28,972 nucleotides of DNA. Origin: JAGOPO01 sp035524755 (lineage in GTDB: Bacteria > Patescibacteriota > Minisyncoccia > 2-02-FULL-40-12 > GWA2-44-9). Both the position numbers and the translations under genes were made by a program. Each line of letters opens with the position of its first letter. Positions within the stretch are counted from its first letter, which is position 1. The DNA lies in NCBI GenBank assembly GCA_035524755.1, contig DATKOD010000002.1, positions 1 to 28,972 on the forward strand, read 5' to 3'. The notes beneath the pieces are model-generated. The model searched no databases, was not told the origin of the DNA, and saw nothing but the letters and a program-made list of their open reading frames with translations. Of the stretch, positions 1 through 6,343 are shown piece after piece.

Positions 1-1
1 C

Positions 2-475
2 GATGCCGACTGCCGTCCCGAGCCGGATTGGATCAGCCGGGCGGTCGCCCATTTTGCCGACCCGCGCGTCGTCGGGCTTTCCGGTCCGTACCAGCACTAC
101 GATGCCTCGGTGCCGTTCCGTCTGGCCAGCTTCCTCACCCAGAACGTCTTCTTCTTTTGCGTGAGCAATATCGCCAACGCGCTGTTCCACCACGGCGTCA
201 TCGCAATGGGCGGCAACCTGTTCGCCCGAGCTTCGGCACTTCGGACCATCGGCGGATACGACACGACCATCAAGTTCCATGGGGATGACATCGACACATC
301 CAACCGGCTGGCGGCCATCGGCTCCTTCAGGTACTGCAACGACATCGCCGTGGGCTCATCGGCGCGCCGCTACCAGACGCTCGGATACTTCAAAGTCCAG
401 TGGCGGTACCTCATCAACTACATCTGGGTGGTCTTCTTCCACCGCCCGTTCAAGAACGATTTCGCCACGACATGA
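2..475 (+). CDS. Family 2 glycosyltransferase, C-terminal part (5' end outside window)
   Basis: The reading frame is open from the first bases and ends in TGA, leaving 157 residues of a larger protein. The fragment opens with D-A-D, the metal/nucleotide-sugar binding DxD of GT-A fold GT2 enzymes. Later come GGYDT and the acidic FHGDDIDTSNRL segment, which fits the ED-type acceptor/base region. A hydrophobic stretch (LINYIWVVFF) near the C-terminus suggests a membrane-associated end, as in processive or polyprenyl-linked GT2 enzymes. Its stop overlaps the ATG of the following DedA gene (ATGA), so the two are translationally coupled. Substrate cannot be told from this piece. The family call is firm; any sugar specificity would be a guess. 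Confidence 0.85.
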   Translation, partial: DADCRPEPDWISRAVAHFADPRVVGLSGPYQHYDASVPFRLASFLTQNVFFFCVSNIANALFHHGVIAMGGNLFARASALRTIGGYDTTIKFHGDDIDTSNRLAAIGSFRYCNDIAVGSSARRYQTLGYFKVQWRYLINYIWVVFFHRPFKNDFATT

Positions 476-1080
476 CACCGACCGCACTTCCCCCGTTCGT
501 CGCGGCGGCGGTGGCTGCCGTCGGACACTACCGGTACGTCCTTCTCTTCGTCGGTACGATCGTCGAGGGCCCGCTCATCATGGCGGGATGCGGTTTTTTG
601 TTGCACCTGGGCGTGTTCCGTCCGCTCCCGATGTTCGTCGCACTCGCATCCGGAGATCTTGTCGCCGACATCGGCTGGTATTACGTCGGACGGTACTTCC
701 TGGAGCCGATGATGCGTAAACATGGACGCTTCCTGAACATCACCCCGAAGACGGTCGAAAAAGCGAAGATGCTGTTCCGGTACCACCATGAGCGCATCCT
801 CATCATCTCCAAGATCACCATGGGGTTCGGGATGGCCCTGGGTGTGCTGATGGTCGCCGGCGCCAGTCATGTCCCGTTCAGAAAATACTTCATCATCAAT
901 ACGCTGGGGGAGATCGTGTTCGTCACCGCCATGCTGTCCATCGGGTACTGGCTCGGCAGCGCATACGTCGTCCTGGAGGGCGGCCTGAAGTGGCTGTTCA
1001 TCGCGGGTGCGACAGCGGTATTTTTGGCCTTCCTCGCCGGAGTCTCGCAATTCGCCCGAAAGCGCCTCCACGTCGCATGA
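472..1080 (+). CDS. DedA family membrane protein (SNARE-associated / VTT domain), copy 1
   Basis: This is a 202-residue hydrophobic protein. DedA-family proteins are inner-membrane proteins, and several members have been linked to recycling or flipping of undecaprenyl phosphate and other lipids. Visible family features are the N-terminal re-entrant-type segment (LLFVGTIVEGPLIMAGCGFLL), the GDLVADIGWYYVGRYF block, and a basic HHERILIISKITMGFG segment matching the usual R-x3-R-F-x-P-x-x-R region in position. The proline/arginine signature there is weak (KITMGFGMALG). I chose the ATG at 472 and not an upstream ATG at 400 because it overlaps the preceding stop as ATGA and removes a non-hydrophobic extension. 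The next GT2 again starts by ATGA overlap, so this gene lies inside a tight glycosyltransferase operon. Confidence 0.85.
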   Translation: MTPTALPPFVAAAVAAVGHYRYVLLFVGTIVEGPLIMAGCGFLLHLGVFRPLPMFVALASGDLVADIGWYYVGRYFLEPMMRKHGRFLNITPKTVEKAKMLFRYHHERILIISKITMGFGMALGVLMVAGASHVPFRKYFIINTLGEIVFVTAMLSIGYWLGSAYVVLEGGLKWLFIAGATAVFLAFLAGVSQFARKRLHVA

Positions 1081-1796
1081 TCTCATTCATCATCCCCACC
1101 CTGAACGAGTCGTCGGTCATCAGGAAACTTCTGGACAACCTGAGGCATTACTCGGCACCCCACGAAGTCATCATCTCCGACGGACGCAGCACGGACGGCA
1201 CCATCGACATCGCCCGCGAATCGGGTGCATCGGTCGTCGTCTACGAAGGCACGGCACGCCAGACCATCGGCGACGGCCGCAACCTGGGTGCCGCGCAGGC
1301 GCGCGGAGATTTCCTCCTGTTCATGGACTCCGATGTCACCGTGCCGGACCCGGACATGTTCTTCGCGTCGGCACTGCAGGAATTCACGCGCGACCCGAAG
1401 CTCGTCGGCATCACTGTCCGTATCAGCGTCAGCCCGGAACTCGCCCAGCGCGGCGACGGATTTTTGACCTGGTTCATCAGCACGGTCAACTACCTGCAGA
1501 ACAACATCCTGGGGGTCGGTGCGGCAAGCGGCGAGTTCCAACTGGTCCGTGCGGATGCGTTCAAGAAAGCCGGCGGCTACAACGCTTCGCTGGCGGCCGG
1601 CGAGGACTATGAATTCTTCCGGCGGCTGTCCAAGCTCGGTCACACCCGATACGTCGGCGATCTGACCGTGTACCACACCGGTCGGCGCGCGCACAAAACC
1701 GGTTGGTTCAGGCTCTGGATGACTTGGAACATCAATGCGATTAAAGTATTCTTCCTCGGAAGCTCTGCGAGCAGAGAATGGAAGGAAGTACGCTGA
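1077..1796 (+). CDS. Family 2 glycosyltransferase
   Basis: A complete 239-residue GT2. The N-terminus SFIIPTLNESSVI is the typical first strand and nucleotide-binding loop. IISDGRSTDGT is the second nucleotide-binding motif, MDSDVTVPD carries the DxD, and AGEDYEFFRRL carries the ED base motif. The length is that of a single-domain GT-A enzyme with a short C-terminal tail, possibly membrane-surface binding (WFRLWMTWNINAIKVFFLG). The start at 1077 overlaps the DedA stop as ATGA and puts the canonical N-terminus at residue 2. The stop overlaps the next ATG by one base (TGATG). The position between two DedA genes suggests transfer to a polyprenyl-phosphate or lipid acceptor; that role is inferred. 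Confidence 0.9.
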   Translation: MISFIIPTLNESSVIRKLLDNLRHYSAPHEVIISDGRSTDGTIDIARESGASVVVYEGTARQTIGDGRNLGAAQARGDFLLFMDSDVTVPDPDMFFASALQEFTRDPKLVGITVRISVSPELAQRGDGFLTWFISTVNYLQNNILGVGAASGEFQLVRADAFKKAGGYNASLAAGEDYEFFRRLSKLGHTRYVGDLTVYHTGRRAHKTGWFRLWMTWNINAIKVFFLGSSASREWKEVR

Positions 1797-2146
1797 TGAA
1801 ACGCAACATATTGCTCATCGCACTCGGTGTCCTCGGGGTCATCACGATCGTTTTGGCCGTGCTGTTGGTGCGCGAGTACCAAGCCCTGAACCGGGCCGGC
1901 CTTACCAATCCCGGCAGGTACCGCATGCACCTGTCGCATGTGCACGCGCCGCTGACGGTCAACGACATCGGGGTCATCCAGTCGTGGATGACGTTCGACT
2001 ACGTCAACCGAATTTTCGCCCTTCCCGCCGATCAGCTGAAAACGGCACTGAAGATCACCGACGCCCGATATCCGCACTTGAGACTGGGAACATACACATC
2101 GGACGTCAAAGACGCCGTAAAGAGCTACCTGACCACACCGAAGTAA
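1796..2146 (+). CDS. Small membrane-anchored protein of unknown function
   Basis: This 116-residue protein starts with a single strongly hydrophobic helix (residues 4-24, NILLIALGVLGVITIVLAVL). A soluble domain follows, with a striking block built of IQSWMTFDYVNRIFALP, then a short linker, then ALKITDARYPHL. The block looks like a compact helical domain with conserved Trp, Phe, Tyr and Pro positions, but I cannot tie it to a named family. I chose the ATG at 1796 because it overlaps the previous stop, has GGAAGG a suitable distance upstream, and places the charged MKRN before the helix. An alternative ATG at 1778 would add six residues. TAA is followed directly by the ATG of the second DedA, so it is probably a partner in the same envelope operon. 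Confidence 0.75.
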   Translation: MKRNILLIALGVLGVITIVLAVLLVREYQALNRAGLTNPGRYRMHLSHVHAPLTVNDIGVIQSWMTFDYVNRIFALPADQLKTALKITDARYPHLRLGTYTSDVKDAVKSYLTTPK

Positions 2147-2746
2147 ATGAGCGCACTCGTCACGACGCTCCTCGCGTATGTGCTGTTGTACCGGTACATC
2201 GCGATTTTCGTCATCGTGTTCTCCGCGGGGGTCATCGTCCCCTTCCCCGCGAGCGCCATGCTCATGGGCATCGGCGCGTTCATCAGCCATGGATATTTCA
2301 GCTTCTCGGCGGTGGCAACGACCGCCATCGCCGCGAACGTCCTCGGTGATATCGCAGCGTTTTTGGCCGTACGCCGGTACGGGAACCGGGTCGTACGGCT
2401 GCTCCATGTGCAGACCGGCATGTTCGCGACGCTGGAAAAATACATCCGCTCCGACGCCGGCCCGACCGTCTTCATCACACGGTTCGCCGGCTCGTTGGGG
2501 CCCGTCACCAACATCATGGCCGGGCTCGCGGACGTGCGCTTCGTTCCGACTTTCCTCATCCCCGACATCGCCGGCAACGCGGCAGAGATCCTGATCCTCC
2601 TGGTGTTCGGCTATTTCGTCGGCGATTACTGGGAAAATTTCTCCGGCATTCAGAGCACCATCGTCGGCATCATCATCATCGGCGTCATCGCCTTCTTCCT
2701 GTACAAACTCTACGGCTCGCTCCGCCGCAGATACACGAACCACTAG
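2147..2746 (+). CDS. DedA family membrane protein (SNARE-associated / VTT domain), copy 2
   Basis: A 199-residue hydrophobic protein that matches the DedA family better than the copy upstream. It has VIVPFPASAMLMGIGAF near the N-terminus (the re-entrant P-x-P/S region), then ANVLGDIAAFLAVRRYGNRV (the conserved G-D and Y-x-G block). ITRFAGSLGPVTNIMAGLADV follows, carrying the R-F-x(4)-P signature, and then C-terminal helices. A role in polyprenyl-phosphate or phospholipid movement is known for some family members and inferred here from the neighbouring glycosyltransferases. Only the adjacent TAA precedes its ATG, so translation is coupled. Its TAG stop overlaps the stop of the convergent M23 gene within a CTAG, leaving no space for a terminator. 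Confidence 0.9.
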   Translation: MSALVTTLLAYVLLYRYIAIFVIVFSAGVIVPFPASAMLMGIGAFISHGYFSFSAVATTAIAANVLGDIAAFLAVRRYGNRVVRLLHVQTGMFATLEKYIRSDAGPTVFITRFAGSLGPVTNIMAGLADVRFVPTFLIPDIAGNAAEILILLVFGYFVGDYWENFSGIQSTIVGIIIIGVIAFFLYKLYGSLRRRYTNH

Positions 2747-3357
2747 ATGAACGGCGCGGGGTCAAGCCAGCCGTTCAGGGCGGCTTTGGTCTGCACGTAG
2801 CCGAGGATATTGATCGTGGTCCCCTTGTGGATTCCCAGGTGCAGGTGCTTGCGCTCGCCGTCAGTCTCGGTGGAGTAGCCCTTGCCCAGGACGCCCAGTG
2901 CGTCGCCGCGCGCGATCGCCGAGCCGACCGCGGGCGTGATGCTGGCGAGCTTCAGATGGCCGTAGATGACGGTCACCGGCTGACCGTCCAGCACGCATGA
3001 CTGCACCGCAACCCCGCCATATCCGGTCGCGTATTCTTTCACCAGCAGTGTGCCGTCGCATAGCGCGCGCACCGGCACGTCGATATCCGCCTCCGCGGGC
3101 GTCGTCTCGAAATCCAGGCCCGTGTGATAGCCCGTGAATTTCTCCGGACTCACCGGCGAGTCCGACGGCGTCACATAGATGCCGAACGGCTTCTTGGTCT
3201 CGCGCGACTTCGCATTCGTCAGCGGTATATCCCCCGCCGCGACGCTCACCGTCTCCGTCGGCGTCGGGTTCGTCACCGTTTGATGTATGCCAATGACGCG
3301 CCACAAGAGCGCAATGCTCGCGACTGTCAGTACGACTGCAAATGTTATCCGAGACAT
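2743..3357 (-). CDS. M23 family metallopeptidase (LytM-like peptidoglycan endopeptidase)
   Basis: A 204-residue exported or membrane-anchored zinc endopeptidase of the M23/LytM family, which cleaves peptide cross-links in peptidoglycan. An N-terminal hydrophobic segment (residues 4-22) acts as signal anchor, and a Thr/Ser/Pro-containing linker follows. The catalytic domain has H78-T-G-L-D82 (the H-x3-D zinc site), YGHLK, and H171-L-H173 (the H-x-H zinc/catalytic pair), so the active site looks intact. C100 and C121 could form a disulfide outside the membrane. The gene begins 14 nt after the tRNA-Gln gene on the same strand, with no Shine-Dalgarno in between, so its mRNA may arise from the tRNA transcript. 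Proximity to ftsE/ftsX fits a division hydrolase, since FtsEX controls such enzymes in other bacteria; that partnership is inferred. Confidence 0.9.
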   Translation of the reverse strand: MSRITFAVVLTVASIALLWRVIGIHQTVTNPTPTETVSVAAGDIPLTNAKSRETKKPFGIYVTPSDSPVSPEKFTGYHTGLDFETTPAEADIDVPVRALCDGTLLVKEYATGYGGVAVQSCVLDGQPVTVIYGHLKLASITPAVGSAIARGDALGVLGKGYSTETDGERKHLHLGIHKGTTINILGYVQTKAALNGWLDPAPFI

Positions 3358-3371
3358 GTGACAGGCTATCT

Positions 3372-3445
3372 TGGCTGCGGGGGCTGGACTCGAACCAGAA
3401 TTTTCAGGGCCAGAACCTGACGTCCTACCATTAGACGACCCCGCA
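3372..3445 (-). tRNA. tRNA-Gln (anticodon CTG), CCA encoded
   Basis: On the minus strand the acceptor strands TGCGGGG and CCCCGCA pair over all seven positions. The D arm is GTC..GAC with GG in the loop. The anticodon stem TCAGG/CCTGA holds loop TTCTGGC, giving anticodon CTG. The T loop is TTCGAGT. U1 and G73 are typical of glutamine tRNA. The CCA end is encoded (TGG at 3372-3374 on the plus strand). There is one mismatch at the base of the T stem. It reads CAG, the dominant Gln codon in this GC-rich DNA. Confidence 0.95.
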
Positions 3446-3456
3446 ATGCGGGGTGA

Positions 3457-3485
3457 ATCATACTACAAAAATATGGCCGCCGCAA
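3457..3485 (-). promoter_or_regulatory. Sigma70-type promoter for tRNA-Gln (and possibly M23)
   Basis: The minus strand carries TTGCGG (3480-3485), a 17-bp A/T-rich spacer and TATGAT (3457-3462, five of six consensus bases). Predicted transcription start is near 3450, about five bases before the mature tRNA. The -35 box lies at the very 3' end of ftsX. Confidence 0.55.
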
Positions 3486-3486
3486 G

Positions 3487-4398
3487 CTACACCTTCAGGA
3501 ATCGGCGGATGGCGACCATCGAGGAGACGACGCCCAGACCGATGCCGACGACGAGGATGAGCAGGACGAACTGCGGTGAATTGCCGCCGAAGTACCCGAT
3601 GAGCGAGACGCCCGGCATCACGACGGCGAGTTTCGGCGACACGACACCGACGCCCACGTACCACACCGCCAGCGACAGGACCGCCGCGAAAATTCCGTAG
3701 AGCGCGCCCTCCACGAGGAACGGCGCACGGATGTACCAGTTGGAGCCGCCCACGAGGCGCATGATCTCGATTTCGGCCCGCTGGTTGACGATGGTCAGCC
3801 GGATGGTGTTGAAGGCAACCAGGATGGCGATGATGGCCAGCACCATGGTGGCCACGAGTCCTCCCTCCTGGACGCTCCGTGAGATGTTCTGCACGCGGCC
3901 GATGACCGCCTCGTTCTCGTAATAGTTGATCTTGTCGATGGTCGTGCGGAGCTTGTGCGTCTCCAGGAAACTCACGATGGACGCATACTGACCGGGGTCC
4001 GTGGCTTTGACCTCCAACGACGCCTCCAGCGGGTTGTCCTGCAGTTCGGAGAGCGACGTTTGGATGAGCGCGTCCTGTGCGTGGCGCGCCTTGAAGGCGG
4101 CGAGTGCGTCATCGCGACTGGTATAGGTGACCTCGGCGACGGTGTTCAGGTTTTCCAGGTCGGATTTGACCGTCATGATGTCGTCCTGGGTCGCATCAGT
4201 ATTGAAATATACCGCCACATCCACTTTGCCCTCTAAACCGGAGACGACGACGTTGCTGAGGAAATTGACGGCGATGAGGCCGAGGAACAGGACCAACACG
4301 AGCGCGATGACGCCCGTCGTCCCGAAGGTGACGTAGCTGTTGCGGCGGAAGTTGTTCCATCCGGCGCGCACGACGCGGCCGAGTTTCTCTTTGAGCAT
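3487..4398 (-). CDS. ftsX: Cell division permease FtsX
   Basis: A 303-residue membrane subunit of the FtsEX complex, which couples cytoplasmic ATP hydrolysis by FtsE to cell-wall hydrolase activation at the septum. It has the expected four-helix plan: TM1 around residues 25-48, a large extracytoplasmic domain to about 170 (YFNTDATQDDI, VEVTYTSRDDALAAF type sequence), TM2 near 180-200, TM3 near 230-255 and TM4 near 275-298. Between TM2 and TM3 is the conserved cytoplasmic IVNQRAEIEIMRLVGGSNWYIR block typical of FtsX and related permeases. The ATG follows the ftsE TAA directly (TAAATG), so expression is coupled. The length is normal for the family. Confidence 0.95.
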   Translation of the reverse strand: MLKEKLGRVVRAGWNNFRRNSYVTFGTTGVIALVLVLFLGLIAVNFLSNVVVSGLEGKVDVAVYFNTDATQDDIMTVKSDLENLNTVAEVTYTSRDDALAAFKARHAQDALIQTSLSELQDNPLEASLEVKATDPGQYASIVSFLETHKLRTTIDKINYYENEAVIGRVQNISRSVQEGGLVATMVLAIIAILVAFNTIRLTIVNQRAEIEIMRLVGGSNWYIRAPFLVEGALYGIFAAVLSLAVWYVGVGVVSPKLAVVMPGVSLIGYFGGNSPQFVLLILVVGIGLGVVSSMVAIRRFLKV

Positions 4399-5082
4399 TT
4401 AGATGATGTATTTGCCGTTCTCCGCCTGGTCACGCGATATCTTGCCCTTCTCCATGGTCACCACGCGGCGCGACAATGTGTCCACGATATCACGATTGTG
4501 CGTGACCAGCACCACCGTCGTGCCCAACTCATTGATCTTCATCAACAGCTGGACGACGTCGTGGCCGTTCACCGGGTCCAGGTTGCCGGTCGGTTCGTCG
4601 GCGAGGATGATGCGCGGCCGGTGGATGAGCGCACGGGCCAGTGCCAGACGCTGGCTCTCGCCGCCCGACAGCTGGCGCGGGAAATTGCCCGCTTTGTCCG
4701 CCAGCCCGACGATGTCCAGCGCTTTGGGAACATCCTCGTTGATGCGGCCCTGCGGCGCGCCGACGACTTCCAGCGCGAACGCGACGTTCTCGAATGCCGT
4801 GCGGCTGTGCAGCAGCTTGAAATCCTGGAAGATGGTGCCGATCTTGCGCCGCAGCAGCGGGATGTCCTCATGCGCGAGCGTCGCGAGATTGACGCCGTCG
4901 ATGACGACCTCGCCCGTGGTGGGGATCAGTTCGCGGGTCAGCAGTTTCAGGAGCGTGGACTTGCCTGCGCCGGACGGCCCCAAAATCGACACGAACTCCC
5001 CGTCCGCGATGGACAGGTCTACTTTGTCGAGGGCCATGAAATTGTCGTCGTAGACCGTGGAGACGTTCTTGAGTTCGATCAT
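4399..5082 (-). CDS. ftsE: Cell division ATP-binding protein FtsE
   Basis: A 227-residue ABC ATPase that drives FtsX. Walker A GPSGAGKST is at residues 35-43 and the Q-loop IFQDF is near 84. The signature LSGGE is at 138-142, Walker B RIILADEP is near 157-164, and the switch histidine is in VLVTHN (H195). The N-terminus MIELKNVSTVY is the normal FtsE start. I chose the ATG at 5082 because it overlaps the prfB stop as ATGA and because a longer reading frame would only add sequence antisense-like to the RF2 C-terminus. All catalytic elements are intact. Confidence 0.95.
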   Translation of the reverse strand: MIELKNVSTVYDDNFMALDKVDLSIADGEFVSILGPSGAGKSTLLKLLTRELIPTTGEVVIDGVNLATLAHEDIPLLRRKIGTIFQDFKLLHSRTAFENVAFALEVVGAPQGRINEDVPKALDIVGLADKAGNFPRQLSGGESQRLALARALIHRPRIILADEPTGNLDPVNGHDVVQLLMKINELGTTVVLVTHNRDIVDTLSRRVVTMEKGKISRDQAENGKYII

Positions 5083-5807
5083 GCGGGGATGAATTTTGAT
5101 AGGTCGCCGTCCAGCACCTTCTCGGGTTGGCTGGATTTGACGCCGGTCCGGTGGTCTTTGACCATCTGGTACGGGTGGAGCACGTACGAACGGATCTGAC
5201 TTCCCCAATCGATGGAGCCTGATTTGAGCTCTGCTTTCAAATCCCCCAACTGGCTGACCTTTGCCTCTTCCATCAGGAGCGCCAACCGCGACGCCAACAG
5301 CTGAACGGCCTTCTCGCGGTTCTGCGCCTGTGAGCGCTCGGTCTGCACCGCGATGGCGATGCCGGTCGGCTTGTGCCGGACCCGGACGGCCGTCTCGACT
5401 TTGTTGACGTTCTGTCCGCCTTTGCCCGACGACCTGAACGTGTCGAACTCCAGGTCCTGCGGGTTCAGGCGTAACTCCTCCGCTTTGATCTCGGGCAGGA
5501 CCTGCACGAGCGCGAACGAAGTATGGCGAAGATTCTTCGCGGAGAACGGACTGATGCGGACCAATCGGTGCACACCGCTCTCGCCTTTCAGTCTATCATA
5601 GGCGCGCGGACCGACCAGTTCACAGACGGCGGATTTTATGCCCTTTTGTTCGCCCAACGACTCGTCCAATAACGAGAACTTCCATCCCTGGGACTCGGCG
5701 AACCGGTGATACATGCGCAGCAGCATGCTCGCCCAATCCTGGGCGTCCACGCCTCCCGCACCGGCGTTGATCTGCAATGCCACTTTGTCGGGTTCGTATG
5801 TGAACAT
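5079..5807 (-). CDS. prfB: Peptide chain release factor 2-like protein lacking domain 1
   Basis: This class-I release factor terminates translation at UGA/UAA. The 242-residue protein begins at the point where canonical RF2 (about 365 residues) is already past its N-terminal helical domain. INAGAGGVDAQDWASMLLRMY (residues 13-33) matches the start of the RF2 core. The anticodon-mimic SPF is at residues 86-88 (VRISPF, followed by RHTSF), and the peptidyl-hydrolysis GGQ is at 130-132. Both decoding and catalysis should therefore be intact. Domain 1 and the usual programmed frameshift site are absent: the ATG lies 7 nt after tRNA-Thr, leaving no room for them. The stop overlaps the ftsE ATG. The start is well constrained; I see no upstream fragment that could supply domain 1. 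Confidence 0.9.
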   Translation of the reverse strand: MFTYEPDKVALQINAGAGGVDAQDWASMLLRMYHRFAESQGWKFSLLDESLGEQKGIKSAVCELVGPRAYDRLKGESGVHRLVRISPFSAKNLRHTSFALVQVLPEIKAEELRLNPQDLEFDTFRSSGKGGQNVNKVETAVRVRHKPTGIAIAVQTERSQAQNREKAVQLLASRLALLMEEAKVSQLGDLKAELKSGSIDWGSQIRSYVLHPYQMVKDHRTGVKSSQPEKVLDGDLSKFIPA

Positions 5808-5814
5808 ATCTCTG

Positions 5815-5887
5815 AGCCACCTCCCGGATTCGAACCGGGGACCTCCACTTTACGAAAGTGTTGCTCTACCAGCTGAGCTAAGGTGGC
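5815..5887 (-). tRNA. tRNA-Thr (anticodon CGT)
   Basis: Minus strand: acceptor GCCACCT pairs fully with AGGTGGC. The D arm is GCTC..GAGC, and the anticodon stem ACACT/AGTGG (outermost pair A-G mismatched) holds loop TTCGTAA, giving anticodon CGT. The T stem CCCGG/CCGGG holds loop TTCGAAT. The discriminator is T, and CCA is not encoded (CAG follows). It reads ACG codons. The gene lies 10 nt downstream of tRNA-Gly and 7 nt upstream of prfB. Confidence 0.95.
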
Positions 5888-5897
5888 GTACTTCCTG

Positions 5898-5968
5898 AGC
5901 GGGATACCAGGATCGAACTGGCGTCTCTTGCTTGGGAAGCAAGCGTACTGCCACTGTACTAATCCCGC
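5898..5968 (-). tRNA. tRNA-Gly (anticodon CCC)
   Basis: Minus strand: acceptor GCGGGAT pairs fully with ATCCCGC. The D loop contains AGTGGCAGT, the anticodon stem CTTGC/GCAAG holds loop TTCCCAA (anticodon CCC), and the T loop is TTCGATC. T73 is usual for glycine tRNA. CCA is not encoded. The gene starts four bases after the ftsB-like stop codon, so it is probably cotranscribed with that gene and with tRNA-Thr and prfB. Confidence 0.95.
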
Positions 5969-5972
5969 AGCA

Positions 5973-6329
5973 TCAGTTGCCGATGAGCCAGTCCCACCAC
6001 TTGCGGAGGTTGGAGCGGCCGTCAGGGGCCGACTGCGGCTGCGATATTGTACCAGGATTCTGCGATTTGTACACGAACACGACCGTTTCACCGGGTTGGG
6101 CGTACCCGAGCCGGGAACGCGCCAGAAGCGCCAGCCACGCGGGCTGTCGCATACGCTCAAGCTCGGCTGCCAGCCGATCGTTAGCCGCCTGCCCCTGAGC
6201 GAGCTGGCCGTTGACCGCATCAAGCTCCTGCCGGGCGCCATAGGAGCGTATCGAAATATTGACGGCACGGAAGGCTAGGAAGACGCACAGGCCGATCAGC
6301 GCGATGAGGATGACACGGGAACGGGTCAT
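5973..6329 (-). CDS. Septum formation initiator family protein (FtsB/DivIC-like)
   Basis: A 118-residue bitopic protein. A short basic cytoplasmic tail (MTRSR) is followed by one transmembrane helix (residues about 6-24). A coiled coil comes next (about 30-62, RQELDAVNGQLAQGQAANDRLAAELERM), then the family's short C-terminal motif: WLALLARSRLGYAQPGETVVF matches the usual ARxxLGyaxPGE-VVf pattern. FtsB/DivIC proteins bridge FtsL and FtsQ in the divisome. GGAGG lies about 10 nt before the ATG, so this gene uses a leadered mRNA. Downstream are tRNA-Gly, tRNA-Thr, prfB, ftsE and ftsX, giving a division/translation cluster. The family call is confident; which of FtsB or DivIC is not decidable from sequence. 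Confidence 0.9.
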   Translation of the reverse strand: MTRSRVILIALIGLCVFLAFRAVNISIRSYGARQELDAVNGQLAQGQAANDRLAAELERMRQPAWLALLARSRLGYAQPGETVVFVYKSQNPGTISQPQSAPDGRSNLRKWWDWLIGN

Positions 6330-6337
6330 GATAGAAT
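6329..6337 (+). promoter_or_regulatory. Extended -10 promoter for the 32-residue membrane ORF
   Basis: TGATAGAAT on the plus strand is an extended -10 (TGn followed by a hexamer matching TATAAT at five of six). Only six bases (GCCTCC) separate it from the ATG at 6344, so transcription would start at or next to the A of ATG. I see no Shine-Dalgarno for that ORF. Confidence 0.45.
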
Positions 6338-6343
6338 GCCTCC

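Noticed and set aside
1640..2743. Long minus-strand open frame (367 codons) opposite the GT2, 116-aa and DedA genes
   Set aside because: Asp/Arg/His-rich low-complexity translation typical of antisense frames in GC-rich DNA, with no motif. The plus-strand genes beneath it have clear families.
3439..3453. CCCCGC-ATT-GCGGGG hairpin at the tRNA-Gln 5' end, whose leader copies the 3' acceptor strand
   Set aside because: The predicted transcription start near 3450 leaves most of the upstream arm untranscribed, so a competing pre-tRNA fold is unlikely.
5815..5968. Minus-strand frame translating through the two tRNAs into prfB, as a possible hidden RF2 domain 1
   Set aside because: The peptide is the familiar translation of tRNA genes (LAQLVEQ, VPGSNPGGG), not RF2 sequence, and it is in a different frame from prfB.
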